A model generated the notes under the pieces. It saw only the letters and a list, made by a program, of their open reading frames with translations. It did no database searches and was not told where the DNA came from. The position numbers and the translations under genes are program-made. Positions 20,640 to 31,670 of a stretch of DNA of 64,000 nucleotides are shown here, piece after piece. How positions within the stretch are numbered: position 1 is the first letter of the stretch; each line of letters begins with the position of its first letter. This stretch comes from Paenisporosarcina sp. FSL H8-0542 (GTDB lineage: Bacteria; Bacillota; Bacilli; Bacillales_A; Planococcaceae), in contig NZ_CP152050.1 in NCBI RefSeq assembly GCF_038632915.1, positions 2,077,001 to 2,141,000 on the forward strand, read 5' to 3'.

Positions 20640-21257
20640 GTGGCTTGGGAAGTATTAAGTATTATTGGAACAATTGCGTTCGCGGTTTCTGGTGCAATTG
20701 TTGCCATGGAAGAAGAATATGATTTATTCGGGGTGTATTTACTTGGAATTGTAACAGCCTTTGGTGGTGGAGCAATTCGAAATTTACTTATAGGTGTACC
20801 GGTATCTGCACTTTGGGAGCAGGAAATGATGTTCCAAATTGCCTTTGTTGCGATTACCGCAGTCTTCTTATTCCCACAAAACTTATTGAAACATTGGAAT
20901 CGTTGGGGAAATTTCTTCGATGCAATCGGCTTGTCTGCTTTTGCCATTCAAGGTGCCTTGTTCGCTGTTCAGCTCGGATTGCCTCTAAACGCAACGGTAG
21001 TGGCTGCAGTCCTGACTGGTTCGGGTGGTGGCATCGTCCGTGATGTCCTAGCGAAACGAAAACCTTTAATCTTGCAAAATGAAGTATATGCAGTATGGGC
21101 AGCGATTACTGGATTAGTTATTGGGGTGGGACTAGCCGCAAGCGACGTATCACTTTATGTATTGTTCATGATTACAACAGCTTTACGTGTTGTTTCATAT
21201 ATGAATAAATGGCGCCTGCCATTTCGTTCTTTACAACAAACTGAAAAAACAGCTTAA
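20640..21257 (+). CDS. UPF0126 / TRIC-type membrane protein
   Basis: 205-residue protein with about seven hydrophobic segments and two copies of the family motif: FGGGAIRNLLIG (about 41-52) and GSGGGIVRDVLA (about 126-137). Members of this family resemble trimeric intracellular cation channels; the transported ion is unknown. A GTG start follows GGAGG. It is transcribed divergently from ynbB and ends in a terminator shared with the rhodanese gene. Confidence 0.9.
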   Translation: MAWEVLSIIGTIAFAVSGAIVAMEEEYDLFGVYLLGIVTAFGGGAIRNLLIGVPVSALWEQEMMFQIAFVAITAVFLFPQNLLKHWNRWGNFFDAIGLSAFAIQGALFAVQLGLPLNATVVAAVLTGSGGGIVRDVLAKRKPLILQNEVYAVWAAITGLVIGVGLAASDVSLYVLFMITTALRVVSYMNKWRLPFRSLQQTEKTA

Positions 21258-21281
21258 CTCATTATTCGAGTTAAGCTGTTT
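21247..21281. terminator. Bidirectional terminator
   Basis: Perfect 14-base arms AAACAGCTTAACTC/GAGTTAAGCTGTTT with a 7-base loop and T run, between convergent genes. Confidence 0.92.
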
Positions 21282-21283
21282 TT

Positions 21284-21583
21284 TTATAGTTCTACTTCAC
21301 CTTTCCAATCCAGCATGCCACCAGAAAGGTTTGTAACGTCAAAGCCTTGTGATTCCAAGAACTGACAAGCTTGTCCACTGCGTCCACCAGAGCGACATAC
21401 TATGACATATTCTTTCGTTTTATCTAATTCTTGGTGTTTATATTCAACTAACCCCAATGGTAAATGTTGCGCACCAGGAATCATACCGTTAGCAACTTCA
21501 TCAGCTTCACGTACATCTATCATATGAACTGTTTCCCCTGCATCAAGTCTTGCTTGTAACTCTTCAGGTTGAATCGTTTTCAT
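21284..21583 (-). CDS. Single-domain rhodanese-like protein
   Basis: 99-residue rhodanese domain, a likely sulfurtransferase or persulfide carrier. The active-site loop is CRSGGR with Cys63, and MIDVREADE is the N-terminal signature. The start MKTIQPEEL has GGAGG upstream. It lies just downstream of hfq. Confidence 0.93.
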   Translation of the reverse strand: MKTIQPEELQARLDAGETVHMIDVREADEVANGMIPGAQHLPLGLVEYKHQELDKTKEYVIVCRSGGRSGQACQFLESQGFDVTNLSGGMLDWKGEVEL

Positions 21584-21653
21584 GTTTGTTCCTCCAATCA
21601 ATTAAATACAACCCTTATGATATATCCTAGCGGGTATACAATCAAACAATTGA

Positions 21654-21881
21654 TTATGCTTCGTCAGTGGAAATAGAAATTGCTTTCGCCGGTACAAACG
21701 TAGAAATGGCATGTTTATAAATCAATTGCTGCTTCCCTTCTGATTCCAGCAACACTGTGAAATTATCATAAGATTTAATAAGTCCTTTTAGTTGGTAACC
21801 GTTTAATAAAAAGACCGTCACAAATATATTATTTTTTCTTACTTGATTTAAAAATGTATCTTGCATATTGATCGATTTCAT
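21654..21881 (-). CDS. hfq: RNA chaperone Hfq
   Basis: 75-residue Sm-like protein: [14 protein letters not shown], Sm1 core [10 protein letters not shown] and the Sm2 motif YKHAISTF. Binds small RNAs and mRNAs as a hexamer. It follows miaA, the usual arrangement. GGAGG is upstream. Confidence 0.97.
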   Translation of the reverse strand: MKSINMQDTFLNQVRKNNIFVTVFLLNGYQLKGLIKSYDNFTVLLESEGKQQLIYKHAISTFVPAKAISISTDEA

Positions 21882-21948
21882 TGTTTAGTTCCTCCAATTT
21901 CAACTCACGTATTGGTTGTAAATTTATTATCACTGATAGTATTCGCTT

Positions 21949-22869
21949 TTAATGATGGGATTCCTGCATAATGCTCGGAAGAATTTCCGATAAAGTAATC
22001 TCTGGTTCAATCCAAACGACAGGCAGCTTATTGCGGAAATAAGTTAATTGTCTCTTTGCATATCGGCGTGAATTTTGCTTAATTTGTTCGATGGCTTCTG
22101 CCAATGAAATTTCTTCTCTGAAATAAGAGAATATTTCTTTATAACCAATAGCCTGTACTGACTGAGTATCCCTGATATCATTATCCCATAGAAGCTTCGC
22201 TTCCTGGACCAAACCTCGTTCGATCATGCGGTCGACACGCAAATTAATGCGCTCATAGAGAATTTCCCTTTCAACATCAAGTCCGAGAATCACATGCCGA
22301 TACATAGGTTCATGTCCCTGGTTTTGTGGTTCGGCAGATTTAGTTGTATCCGAATGCTCTGCGATTTCTAACGCCCTTACCACTCTGCGTGTATTATTAG
22401 GATGAATCTCCGCGGCACTTCGAGGGTCCACCTGTTTAAGTTTCTCATGCATCGCAAGGGGGCCCAGTTCTGCAAGTTGTTCATAATATTTGTTGCGGAT
22501 GGTCTCATCGACCCGCTCCTCAGTAAATTGAAAATCATATAAAACAGATTGTACATAAAGCCCGGTACCGCCAACTAGAATAGGCAATTTTCCTTTTGCT
22601 CTAATTTCTGCGATTTTTGCTCGTACTATTTTTTGGTATTCTGCTACCGAGAAAGATTCATCTGGCTGTTTTATATCCAGTAAATGGTGAGGAATCCCTT
22701 CCATTTCGTCTAATGTGATTTTGGCTGTACCGATATCAAGTCCTTTATAAACTTGCATGGAATCACCATTAATTACTTCACCGTCCAGCAATTTAGCAAG
22801 CTTAATTGATAGGGCTGTTTTACCGGATGCGGTAGGTCCAACTATGGCTAACACTTCTAATTCATTCAT
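21949..22869 (-). CDS. miaA: tRNA dimethylallyltransferase
   Basis: Adds an isopentenyl group to A37 of tRNAs that read UNN codons. P-loop GPTASGKT at residues 11-18, then [25 protein letters not shown] and [10 protein letters not shown]. The start is the ATG overlapping the stop of the upstream hydrolase gene (ATGA), giving 306 residues and coupled translation; GGAG lies 5 bases upstream. Confidence 0.97.
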   Translation of the reverse strand: MNELEVLAIVGPTASGKTALSIKLAKLLDGEVINGDSMQVYKGLDIGTAKITLDEMEGIPHHLLDIKQPDESFSVAEYQKIVRAKIAEIRAKGKLPILVGGTGLYVQSVLYDFQFTEERVDETIRNKYYEQLAELGPLAMHEKLKQVDPRSAAEIHPNNTRRVVRALEIAEHSDTTKSAEPQNQGHEPMYRHVILGLDVEREILYERINLRVDRMIERGLVQEAKLLWDNDIRDTQSVQAIGYKEIFSYFREEISLAEAIEQIKQNSRRYAKRQLTYFRNKLPVVWIEPEITLSEILPSIMQESHH

Positions 22870-23786
22870 TTTTTCTCCATCCAATTAATAATCAGTTCAA
22901 ATGTTTCTTCTTTATTAATCTCGTTTAGTAATTCGTGTCTTTTTCCTTCAATTAAAACAACCGTAATATCAGTAAGTCCTGCTTTCTTATATTTTTCAGC
23001 AACTCCCCAAAGTTGATTACCATTTTGACTGACGGGATCCAACGCACCAGATATCATCAAAATTGGGAGTTGTTTTGGAATGTCATCCATCCCTTTCATT
23101 TCATGTATCTTATTTATGCCTGTGATTAAATCAACAAAGAATTGGTTACTTGCTACAAATCCACAATAAGGATCATCAATATACTTTTGGACTTCAACAG
23201 AATCTGTCGATAACCAATCAAATTCTGTTTTAGCATCTGTAACACCTTTATTGAATTTTCCGAACGACAACTTGTTCAATAATGGATTCTCAATTTGAGT
23301 TCCTTTGACTCGAGCAAATCCCTTGGCGATCAATTTCCCAACTTTACCAGAGAAACCAGCAGGACCTCCTGTACCAGATAAAACGATTTTTGAAATGGAG
23401 TGGCCATATTTTTGTAAATAGCGTCTGCCAATGAATGAACCCATGCTGTGAGCAAAAAGAATGGGGCTTTCACAAGTAAAATCTTTTCTAACATCCTGTA
23501 AAACTTCCCGGACATCTTCTGTCACTCGATCAAAGCCGTCCTTTTCTGCAAAGAATCCCTTTTGATTATTTTTTTGTCCAGTGAAACCATGTCCCCGATG
23601 GTCATGCCCAGACACGACATATCCTTTGGAAACCAAAAATTGTGCAAACTCTTCATATCGTCCGATATGCTCCGCCATGCCATGCAATATATGGACATGA
23701 CCAATTGGTGGGTTCTGGGGTTTATAGACAACCGTATAGACTTCATGTCCATCTGACATCTTTACATAATGGATGCTTTTCGTCAT
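22866..23786 (-). CDS. Alpha/beta hydrolase, monoacylglycerol lipase/lysophospholipase type
   Basis: 306-residue serine hydrolase. It shows the [14 protein letters not shown] oxyanion and lid start, GHDHRGHG, nucleophile AHSMGSF, the acid in SGALDPVS and the His in GKRHELLNE, the pattern of bacterial monoacylglycerol lipases. Its start overlaps the glpD stop by one base and its stop overlaps miaA. Release of glycerol from lipids would feed the glpK-glpD genes just upstream; that link is inference. Confidence 0.88.
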   Translation of the reverse strand: MTKSIHYVKMSDGHEVYTVVYKPQNPPIGHVHILHGMAEHIGRYEEFAQFLVSKGYVVSGHDHRGHGFTGQKNNQKGFFAEKDGFDRVTEDVREVLQDVRKDFTCESPILFAHSMGSFIGRRYLQKYGHSISKIVLSGTGGPAGFSGKVGKLIAKGFARVKGTQIENPLLNKLSFGKFNKGVTDAKTEFDWLSTDSVEVQKYIDDPYCGFVASNQFFVDLITGINKIHEMKGMDDIPKQLPILMISGALDPVSQNGNQLWGVAEKYKKAGLTDITVVLIEGKRHELLNEINKEETFELIINWMEKK

Positions 23787-25429
23787 TATGCATGCTCCTC
23801 TCGGAATGATGTTGCTGCATTCAGTTGATTTTCTAAATCAAAAAGATAATATTCCAATTGATCTTCCGTGTAGCCAAGTTGTGCTTTCATCATTTGACAC
23901 ACTTGTTTTTTATACGAATAAACTTCTTCAATGTTGAAAAATAAATCTCCCGTTCTACGGACAAAAAAATCTGACGGTGTACAAGTCATTTCGAATTGTA
24001 TTCCATACGCAAGTCTAGCAGCTAGTGGCAGTGGCAAATCAAAGGCATTTCCCTGTAGAACGCTCGCGTAGGCAAATAAATGATCGACATTTGTTCCATA
24101 AAAAGATGCCAGTTGGAGAGCCTCGTCATACGTTAAGCCATACCGTTGACCTTCCAGAGCTTTCATTTCAACAAAGGATGAAAAACGATTTGATCCACCT
24201 ACATCTCCCCCTGATAATGGAAGATTTTTTGTTATGGAGGCACCATAAGAAAAAGTGGATTTTTTAATTACACGATCGACAACCATCTCCGCCATTTTGC
24301 GATATCCTGTCAGTTTGCCACCAGCAATCGTAATCAGACCGCTTGACGATTCCCAAATTTCATCTTTGCGGGAAATTTCGGATGGATCTTTTCCTTCTTC
24401 AAAAATAAGTGGCCTTACACCGGCCCATGTCGACTCAACTTGTTGCGGAGTCAATCTTATACTTGGAAACATAGATGTAATGGCTTCTAATATGTAAGTC
24501 ACATCTTTACTGGTTGCAACAGGATTCTTCGGGTCATTCTCGTAAAATGTGTCCGTGGTTCCGACATAGGTTTTGCCATTACGGGGTATCGCAAATACCA
24601 TGCGCCCATCGTGTGTATCAAAATAAACCGCTTGCTTTAACGGGAAATCCGTTTGATCCACTACAACATGTATACCCTTTGTCATTCGAAGCTGTTTGCC
24701 ATTTTCAATTGAATCTTTGGCACGGACTTGATCTACCCAAGGACCAGTTGCATTGACCACCTGAGTGGCATGAATCGTCGCTAGTTCTCCGGATAGTTGA
24801 TCTACTACTTCTACGCCGACAATTCGACCTTGTTCATAAATGAAGGACTCGGCTTTCACATAGTTTACGCAAACGGCTCCTTTTTCAGCCGCTTTTTTTA
24901 TGACTTCAATTGTCAAACGCGCATCATCAGTACGATACTCAACATAGTATCCCGCACCACGAAGTCCTTTTGTTTTCAACAGAGGTTCTTTCTTCACCGT
25001 TTCTTCTGATGTTAACATTTTACGGCGTTCGTCCCGTTTGACTCCCGCCAAGAAATCATAAACGCGAAGTCCGGCTGAAGTCGAAAGCGGTCCAAATGTT
25101 CCGCCTTTATGAAACGGTAATAGCATCCACTCTGGTTCTGTTACATGAACTGCATTTTCATATACGATTTCACGCTCTTTCCCCACTTCCGCCACCATCT
25201 GAACTTCGAATTGCTTCAGATAACGAAGTCCTCCGTGAACAAGTTTGGTGGATCGACTGGACGTACCTGCAGCGAAATCCTGCATTTCAACTAAAGCTAC
25301 TGACAGACCTCGAGTGACGGCGTCAAGTGCAATTCCGGCACCCGTAATTCCACCACCGATTACGAGTAAATCGAATTGAAACGTATTTAAAGTCTTGATT
25401 TGTTTTGGACGTCCAATTGCTGAAAACAT
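23786..25429 (-). CDS. glpD: Aerobic glycerol-3-phosphate dehydrogenase
   Basis: FAD enzyme of the membrane face that oxidises glycerol-3-phosphate to DHAP and reduces the quinone pool. FAD-binding GGGITGAG at residues 25-32, the [13 protein letters not shown] signature, and the VGTTDT and [11 protein letters not shown] motifs. The 547 residues are normal. It follows glpK by 12 bases and overlaps the lipase gene. Confidence 0.97.
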   Translation of the reverse strand: MFSAIGRPKQIKTLNTFQFDLLVIGGGITGAGIALDAVTRGLSVALVEMQDFAAGTSSRSTKLVHGGLRYLKQFEVQMVAEVGKEREIVYENAVHVTEPEWMLLPFHKGGTFGPLSTSAGLRVYDFLAGVKRDERRKMLTSEETVKKEPLLKTKGLRGAGYYVEYRTDDARLTIEVIKKAAEKGAVCVNYVKAESFIYEQGRIVGVEVVDQLSGELATIHATQVVNATGPWVDQVRAKDSIENGKQLRMTKGIHVVVDQTDFPLKQAVYFDTHDGRMVFAIPRNGKTYVGTTDTFYENDPKNPVATSKDVTYILEAITSMFPSIRLTPQQVESTWAGVRPLIFEEGKDPSEISRKDEIWESSSGLITIAGGKLTGYRKMAEMVVDRVIKKSTFSYGASITKNLPLSGGDVGGSNRFSSFVEMKALEGQRYGLTYDEALQLASFYGTNVDHLFAYASVLQGNAFDLPLPLAARLAYGIQFEMTCTPSDFFVRRTGDLFFNIEEVYSYKKQVCQMMKAQLGYTEDQLEYYLFDLENQLNAATSFREEHA

Positions 25430-25441
25430 GACGATCTCCCC

Positions 25442-26965
<1,524 letters not shown>

Positions 26966-27267
26966 CTAATGCATCGTGCCATTTTTCAAGAAATTATTTC
27001 CTCTAATTATACTGTTTTTCCTAAATGAATGTACATGAAACGTGCCTTGCGATTTATCGTGAAATTTAGTTAATAAGTTTTTCTTTATGATATGAATTTC
27101 GCTACACTATCAAGCTTTCTAAAATAAATTCACACTATTCTGTAGTTGCTTTATTGAACGTTGTCGCATATAGTTGTTCTAAGGAAACTTTTTTTCGATT
27201 AGGAAATAATTATTTTTATATAAAAAAATGTCGCATATAGATATTTAATTATCAGGAGGGATTAGAA
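26966..27267. promoter_or_regulatory. Divergent regulatory region between glpK and the Mn transporter
   Basis: About 300 bases without a gene. On the glpK side TATAAT occurs near 27018 with no good -35. On the transporter side the 12-mer TGTCGCATATAG occurs twice as a direct repeat (27162-27173 and 27229-27240), flanking the MntR-like site at 27173-27188. No clear glp antiterminator hairpin or cre site was seen. Confidence 0.5.
27173..27188 (+). promoter_or_regulatory. Candidate MntR box
   Basis: GTTGTTCTAAGGAAAC shares 12 of 16 positions with the B. subtilis MntR site TTTGCCTTAAGGAAAC as I remember it. It lies 80 bases before the first transporter gene. Confidence 0.5.
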
Positions 27268-28011
27268 ATGACAACAGCTATTGCCGTAAGTGATTTATTT
27301 GTATCATACAACGGAAACGAAGCGTTAAAAAATATCAGTTTTACAGTCGAAGAAGGAAATTTGGTTGGCATCATAGGACCCAATGGAGCAGGGAAATCCA
27401 CCCTGCTGAAAGTTCTATTGAATCTCATTAAAAAAGATACAGGTAAAGTTGAAATACTCGGAAAATCGATAAAGGAAATGAAGACGAAAGTTGCTTATGT
27501 TCCTCAACGCAGCAATATTGACTGGGATTTCCCGATTACCGTTATGGACACAGTACTAATTGGCACCTATCCTAACTTAGGAATTTTCAAGCGTCCTAAA
27601 AAAGAACACAAAGCTTGGGCTTTAGAATGTTTAAAGAAAGTTGGCATGGCCGATTATGGCAATCGCCAAATTGGTGAACTTTCAGGCGGACAGCAACAAA
27701 GAGTATTTCTTGCGCGTGCATTGGCACAAAAACCTGAAATGTATTTTCTGGATGAACCATTCGTAGGTGTTGATGTAACAAGTGAAGAAAAAATCATTTC
27801 CATTTTGAAAGAACTTCGCGATAGCGGAAAAACAGTTGTTGTTGTTCACCATGATTTGAGCAAAGCCAGCGATTATTTCAATGAATTGATTTTGCTTAAT
27901 AAAGAATTGATTGAGCACGGCATTGTCGAGAAAGTATTCCAACCTACCGTACTGAACAAAGCTTACACCAATCACTTCTCTCCAATTGTGGGCACGGAGG
28001 TGACATCATGA
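27268..28011 (+). CDS. mntB: Manganese ABC transporter, ATP-binding protein
   Basis: Energises Mn(II) import. Walker A GPNGAGKST (about residue 36), signature LSGGQQQR, Walker B MYFLDEPFVGVD and the H-loop VVHHD are all present; 247 residues. The stop overlaps the permease start (ATGATGA), so the two are coupled. The metal specificity is deduced from the binding protein downstream. Confidence 0.93.
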   Translation: MTTAIAVSDLFVSYNGNEALKNISFTVEEGNLVGIIGPNGAGKSTLLKVLLNLIKKDTGKVEILGKSIKEMKTKVAYVPQRSNIDWDFPITVMDTVLIGTYPNLGIFKRPKKEHKAWALECLKKVGMADYGNRQIGELSGGQQQRVFLARALAQKPEMYFLDEPFVGVDVTSEEKIISILKELRDSGKTVVVVHHDLSKASDYFNELILLNKELIEHGIVEKVFQPTVLNKAYTNHFSPIVGTEVTS

Positions 28012-28874
28012 TGAATTTTATTGATGCTGTAATTCAATATGAATTTTTACAAAAGGCATTGCTCACGTCGATAATGGTCGGAATTATTTGCGGGGTTATT
28101 GGATGCTTTATTATTTTACGGGGCATGGCCTTAATGGGAGATGCAATTTCTCACGCAGTCCTTCCAGGTGTGGCATTGTCATACATGTTAGGAATTAACT
28201 TTTTCATCGGTGCTGTCTTTACAGGAATTCTGACTGCCATCGGCATCGGATATATCAGCCAAAACAGTCGAATTAAAAATGACGTATCAATTGGTATTAT
28301 GTTTACTGCTGCATTTGCCTCTGGGATTATTCTCATTACGCTTATGAAAAGCAGTACTGATTTATACCATATCCTATTCGGGAATGTACTGGCCGTTAGA
28401 CCGACAGAAATGTTGTCAACATTGGTGATTGGAATCTTTGTTCTAATCAGTATCTTTGTCTTTTATAAAGAACTTCTTGTCAGTTCATTTGATCCGACGA
28501 TGGCAGCAGCATATGGACTTCCTACAAAAGCCATTCATTACTTTTTAATGGCGCTACTGACTTTGGTAACAGTCGCTTCTTTACAAACCGTAGGAATCAT
28601 TCTGGTGGTGGCAATGCTCATTACTCCGGCCTCGACAGCTTATTTGTTAACCGATCGACTGTGGGTCATGATTTATCTATCAGCTGGAATTGGTATATTA
28701 TCATCCATACTCGGCTTATATTTCAGCTACACATATAATTTGGCTTCAGGTGCAACAATTGTACTTGCTGCAACTGTATTATTCATTCTCGCCTTTTTAT
28801 TTTCGCCGAAGCAAGGATTGGTCTGGAGATCACTAAAAAGTGCTCGAAAACGAGAACTGCATTCTCAATCTTAA
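28008..28874 (+). CDS. mntC: Manganese ABC transporter, permease
   Basis: 288-residue ABC-3 family permease with about eight hydrophobic segments. GDAISHAVLPGVALSY and the VVAMLITPASTAYLLTDRL segment are typical of metal-type permeases. Two consecutive ATG codons at 28008 and 28011 are possible starts. There is a single permease gene, whereas B. subtilis mnt has two. Confidence 0.92.
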   Translation: MMNFIDAVIQYEFLQKALLTSIMVGIICGVIGCFIILRGMALMGDAISHAVLPGVALSYMLGINFFIGAVFTGILTAIGIGYISQNSRIKNDVSIGIMFTAAFASGIILITLMKSSTDLYHILFGNVLAVRPTEMLSTLVIGIFVLISIFVFYKELLVSSFDPTMAAAYGLPTKAIHYFLMALLTLVTVASLQTVGIILVVAMLITPASTAYLLTDRLWVMIYLSAGIGILSSILGLYFSYTYNLASGATIVLAATVLFILAFLFSPKQGLVWRSLKSARKRELHSQS

Positions 28875-28893
28875 TTATTTCCTGGAGGTTAAC

Positions 28894-29835
28894 ATGAAAA
28901 AAACACTATATATATTAAGCACGATGAGTATTCTTTTGCTGCTACTACTTTCAGGTTGCACAAAAGAAAATGGCAATGAAACAGATGACAATGGGAAAAT
29001 TCAAGTCGTAGCTACCTATTCGATCATTTACGATATCGTTAAAAACGTTGGCGGCGATCGAGTCGAAGTTCATACACTAGCACCCGTTGGTTCAAATCCG
29101 CATGAGTACGATCCATTGCCAAAAGATGTGCAATTGACTACTGATGCAGATGTTGTCTTTTACAATGGTCTAAATCTTGAAGGAGGAAACTCTTGGTTTG
29201 AGAAACTCCTCCTTACGGCAGGAAAGTCCGAAAAAGATGCACCGGTTTTCCGATTAAGTGAAGGTGTGGAACCTAAACATCTAACGACTAAGGGCAAAGA
29301 ATCAGAAGAAGATCCTCATGCATGGTTGGACATCCGTAACGGCATTAAATATGCTGAAAACGCCAAAAATGCATTAGTGAAAGTCGATCCAGAACATGCG
29401 GCTGAATACGAAAAAAATGCGGAAGCCTATATTGCTGAATTGAAGAAGTTACATGAAGAAGCAGTTGCCCGTTACAACGAAATTCCTCAAGAAAAAAGAG
29501 TTTTAATTACCAGTGAAGGTGCTTTTAAATATTTTTCAGAGGCATATGGATTTGAAGCGGCTTATATTTGGGAAATTAATTCAGAAAACCAGGGCTCCCC
29601 TGAACAAGTAAGTAAAGTCGTTGATTATATCCGCTCTAAAGAAGATCCAGTACTTTTCGTAGAAACGAGCATCGACCCACGTAGTATGGAATCCGTGTCT
29701 GCTGAAACTGGTGTACCGATTTACGGAAAAGTTTTCACCGACTCCATCGGCAAGCCCGGTGAAGATGGCGACACATATATCAAGATGATGGAATGGAATA
29801 TTGATACAATCTTCAAAGGCTTGACTGAAAAATAA
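28894..29835 (+). CDS. mntA: Manganese-binding lipoprotein
   Basis: TroA-type solute-binding lipoprotein. The start MKKTLYILSTM has GGAGG upstream; the longer frame overlaps the permease. The lipobox is LLLSGC near residue 21. The metal ligands H-H-E-D are visible: His in GSNPHEYDP, His in EDPHAWLD, Glu in ITSEGAFKYF, and Asp in VFTDSIG. Glu at the third place and the lack of a His-rich loop favour Mn/Fe over Zn. Confidence 0.92.
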   Translation: MKKTLYILSTMSILLLLLLSGCTKENGNETDDNGKIQVVATYSIIYDIVKNVGGDRVEVHTLAPVGSNPHEYDPLPKDVQLTTDADVVFYNGLNLEGGNSWFEKLLLTAGKSEKDAPVFRLSEGVEPKHLTTKGKESEEDPHAWLDIRNGIKYAENAKNALVKVDPEHAAEYEKNAEAYIAELKKLHEEAVARYNEIPQEKRVLITSEGAFKYFSEAYGFEAAYIWEINSENQGSPEQVSKVVDYIRSKEDPVLFVETSIDPRSMESVSAETGVPIYGKVFTDSIGKPGEDGDTYIKMMEWNIDTIFKGLTEK

Positions 29836-29984
29836 TGGGGTCGCTTCGACGTTGATTTATCGTTTACCCTACCGATTGTGATATGACGTGGTATACTTGT
29901 AGCTGGCGTGAAGGGTAAAGATCAATAATATTTTCCCAAATGTGCATGTCTTTTACAGACAATCGAATCGAGAAGGTGAAATCA

Positions 29985-30377
29985 ATGATTGAAATAAAAA
30001 CATCAACATTAAGTGATGGAGAATTAAATCGTGGCGTTTTTGCTACGCGTGATATTAAAAAAGGTGAACTGATTCACGAAGCACCAGTTTTACCCTACCC
30101 AAATGAAGAGCATGAGCATGTGGAAAAGACGTTGCTTGCGGACTATGCATTTGAATATGGCATAAACCATACTGCATTAGTGCTCGGTTATGGCATGCTA
30201 TTCAATCATTCGTATCAACCGAATGCTGTGTATGACATTAACTTTGATAATCACACGTTTGATTTCTTCGCTTACAAAGATATTAAAGCTGGAGAAGAAG
30301 TTTTGATTAACTATAATGGTGAAGTCGATAATGAAGATCCATTGTGGTTTAACAAAGAAAACCCAACAACGGACTAG
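29985..30377 (+). CDS. SET-domain protein
   Basis: 130-residue stand-alone SET domain. It starts MIEIKTSTLSDGELNRGVFA, then RDIKKGELIHEAP, the active-site core MLFNHSYQPNAVYDI (NHS motif) and AGEEVLINYNGE (the conserved Tyr). Related eukaryotic enzymes methylate protein lysines with SAM; the bacterial substrate is unknown. The second ATG is chosen for its GAAGGTGA site. A terminator follows. Confidence 0.88.
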   Translation: MIEIKTSTLSDGELNRGVFATRDIKKGELIHEAPVLPYPNEEHEHVEKTLLADYAFEYGINHTALVLGYGMLFNHSYQPNAVYDINFDNHTFDFFAYKDIKAGEEVLINYNGEVDNEDPLWFNKENPTTD

Positions 30378-30402
30378 TTTTCTAGTCAAGTGTTGGGTTT
30401 TT
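30359..30402. terminator. Bidirectional terminator
   Basis: AACCCAACA/TGTTGGGTT arms around an inner CTAG-rich loop, with a T run, between the SET gene and the converging small membrane gene. Confidence 0.88.
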
Positions 30403-30678
30403 TTATGATGTTCGATATGATTTCAATGTTGTTTTAATTGATGCATATGTGCCGATTGCTGCAGCACTATAGAAAAAACCCATGAATATTCCAGCAGAAA
30501 GGTTATCGGGATGACTGATGAAAATCGAAATGAATAAACCAATCAAGGTTGCACAAGTAGGGATATATTTTGAAGGTACGTGAACAAGGAATTTTAGGAT
30601 GAGGAGCAATATTATAATTACAGGGATTGCCCATAGTGCATCCCAAACATTTGTATGTATGATTGGAAACTCAGCCAT
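30403..30678 (-). CDS. Small membrane protein, possibly holin-like
   Basis: 91 residues with about three hydrophobic segments (about 12-32, 38-56 and 62-80) and a charged C-terminus. The segment PSKYIPTCATLIGLFISIF is followed by SAGIFMGFFYSAAAIGTYA. Size and topology are like holins, but I cannot assign a family with certainty. GGAG lies before the ATG. Confidence 0.65.
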   Translation of the reverse strand: MAEFPIIHTNVWDALWAIPVIIILLLILKFLVHVPSKYIPTCATLIGLFISIFISHPDNLSAGIFMGFFYSAAAIGTYASIKTTLKSYRTS

Positions 30679-30811
30679 TGAATAGTCTCCTTTAGCAAAT
30701 TACTTTTTACAAAGCATTACCGTGAGGGACAGTTGTTATACATTGATTTTTTCGAGGCGATTATTCACAAATAAGTGAACTTGTTTTCGGTTCTACCTTT
30801 TTGAGCAAAAA

Positions 30812-31138
30812 TCATCTAATTTCCTTAGCTGATGTGACTCTTTCAGATTTCTTCATTTTTATAAATGAAAACAATTCTCTAAAAAAGATATAATATCCAA
30901 GCAACATTAAAACTATCATTGAATATGCAATCGTAGGGTACTCATTAAATATATAATCTCGTTGACCAATGATAAAATAATGTACCATTATTAATATACT
31001 CAAATAGTAAATTACTGAAATCACTTGTTTATGTTTTTTGATAATCAATAAGGATACTAAATATAAAACACCAGCTAGAGCAAAGGTCTCCAAAAAAGCA
31101 ATCGCAAATACTGTTATTTCCCTTTCCACTATTAACAC
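30812..31138 (-). CDS. Hypothetical membrane protein
   Basis: 108 residues, about four hydrophobic segments with short charged loops and a basic tail (MKKSERVTSAKEIR). No recognised family. It is the last gene before the first copy of the intergenic repeat and so marks the edge of the accessory region. Confidence 0.55.
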   Translation of the reverse strand: MLIVEREITVFAIAFLETFALAGVLYLVSLLIIKKHKQVISVIYYLSILIMVHYFIIGQRDYIFNEYPTIAYSMIVLMLLGYYIFFRELFSFIKMKKSERVTSAKEIR

Positions 31139-31221
31139 ACCCCTTAAAAAATTTGTTCCTTATTAAGATGATAATTCACAATACCTTCATCAATTTCCTT
31201 TACCATAAAGCAAATTTCTTA

Positions 31222-31298
31222 TTCAACTAACCTGCCATGTTAGTTCAATAAGAAAAAGGCTTCACTCCTTATTGAAGTAAAGCACCCGTTAGTTTAAC
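31222..31298 (+). repeat. Palindromic intergenic repeat, copy 1 (short type)
   Basis: TTCAACTAAC-CTGCCAT-GTTAGTTCAATAAG, then a GGCTTCACTCC spacer, CTTATTGAAG and AAAGCACCCGTTAGTTTAAC. The outer 10-mers are inverted repeats and TTCAATAAG/CTTATTGAA form an inner pair. This is the type arrangement for the family. Confidence 0.9.
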
Positions 31299-31328
31299 AG
31301 GGAATCTAATGGTCTTATCTAACATTCG

Positions 31329-31571
31329 TTATTCAATTGAGTTAGCAATTTCAACAAATGTAGCAGGAGTTACCTTAGATACCCTTTTATCTATTCCAAG
31401 CATATATTGCCAATTACCACTTTCAAAAACAAAAAAATTAAATAATTGATGTTCAAAATAAATGGCTTTCTGTCCATTATTAAGTGTATAGGCTTCCTTA
31501 TCTTCATAAAACCTTCCGAATTGATGGGTGAAAGGAACTCTTTCATTAATGTTCAAGAACTCGTTCAACAA
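31329..31571 (-). pseudogene. Probable C-terminal fragment of an unknown protein
   Basis: 80 residues from a TTG-TTG start with no good ribosome binding site; the frame is closed by TAG 18 bases upstream. The sequence NINERVPFTHQFGRFYEDKEAY...GNWQYMLGIDKRVS...EIANSIE reads like the end of a larger exported protein. A short functional ORF cannot be excluded. Confidence 0.45.
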
Positions 31572-31670
31572 TCTAAGTTCAGTAACCTATACGACACTAA
31601 GTATAGGTACACGATTAAAATCTTGGCCATAAGAAAAAGCCGCCTTATAAGGCAGCCGGTTCTTCAACAC

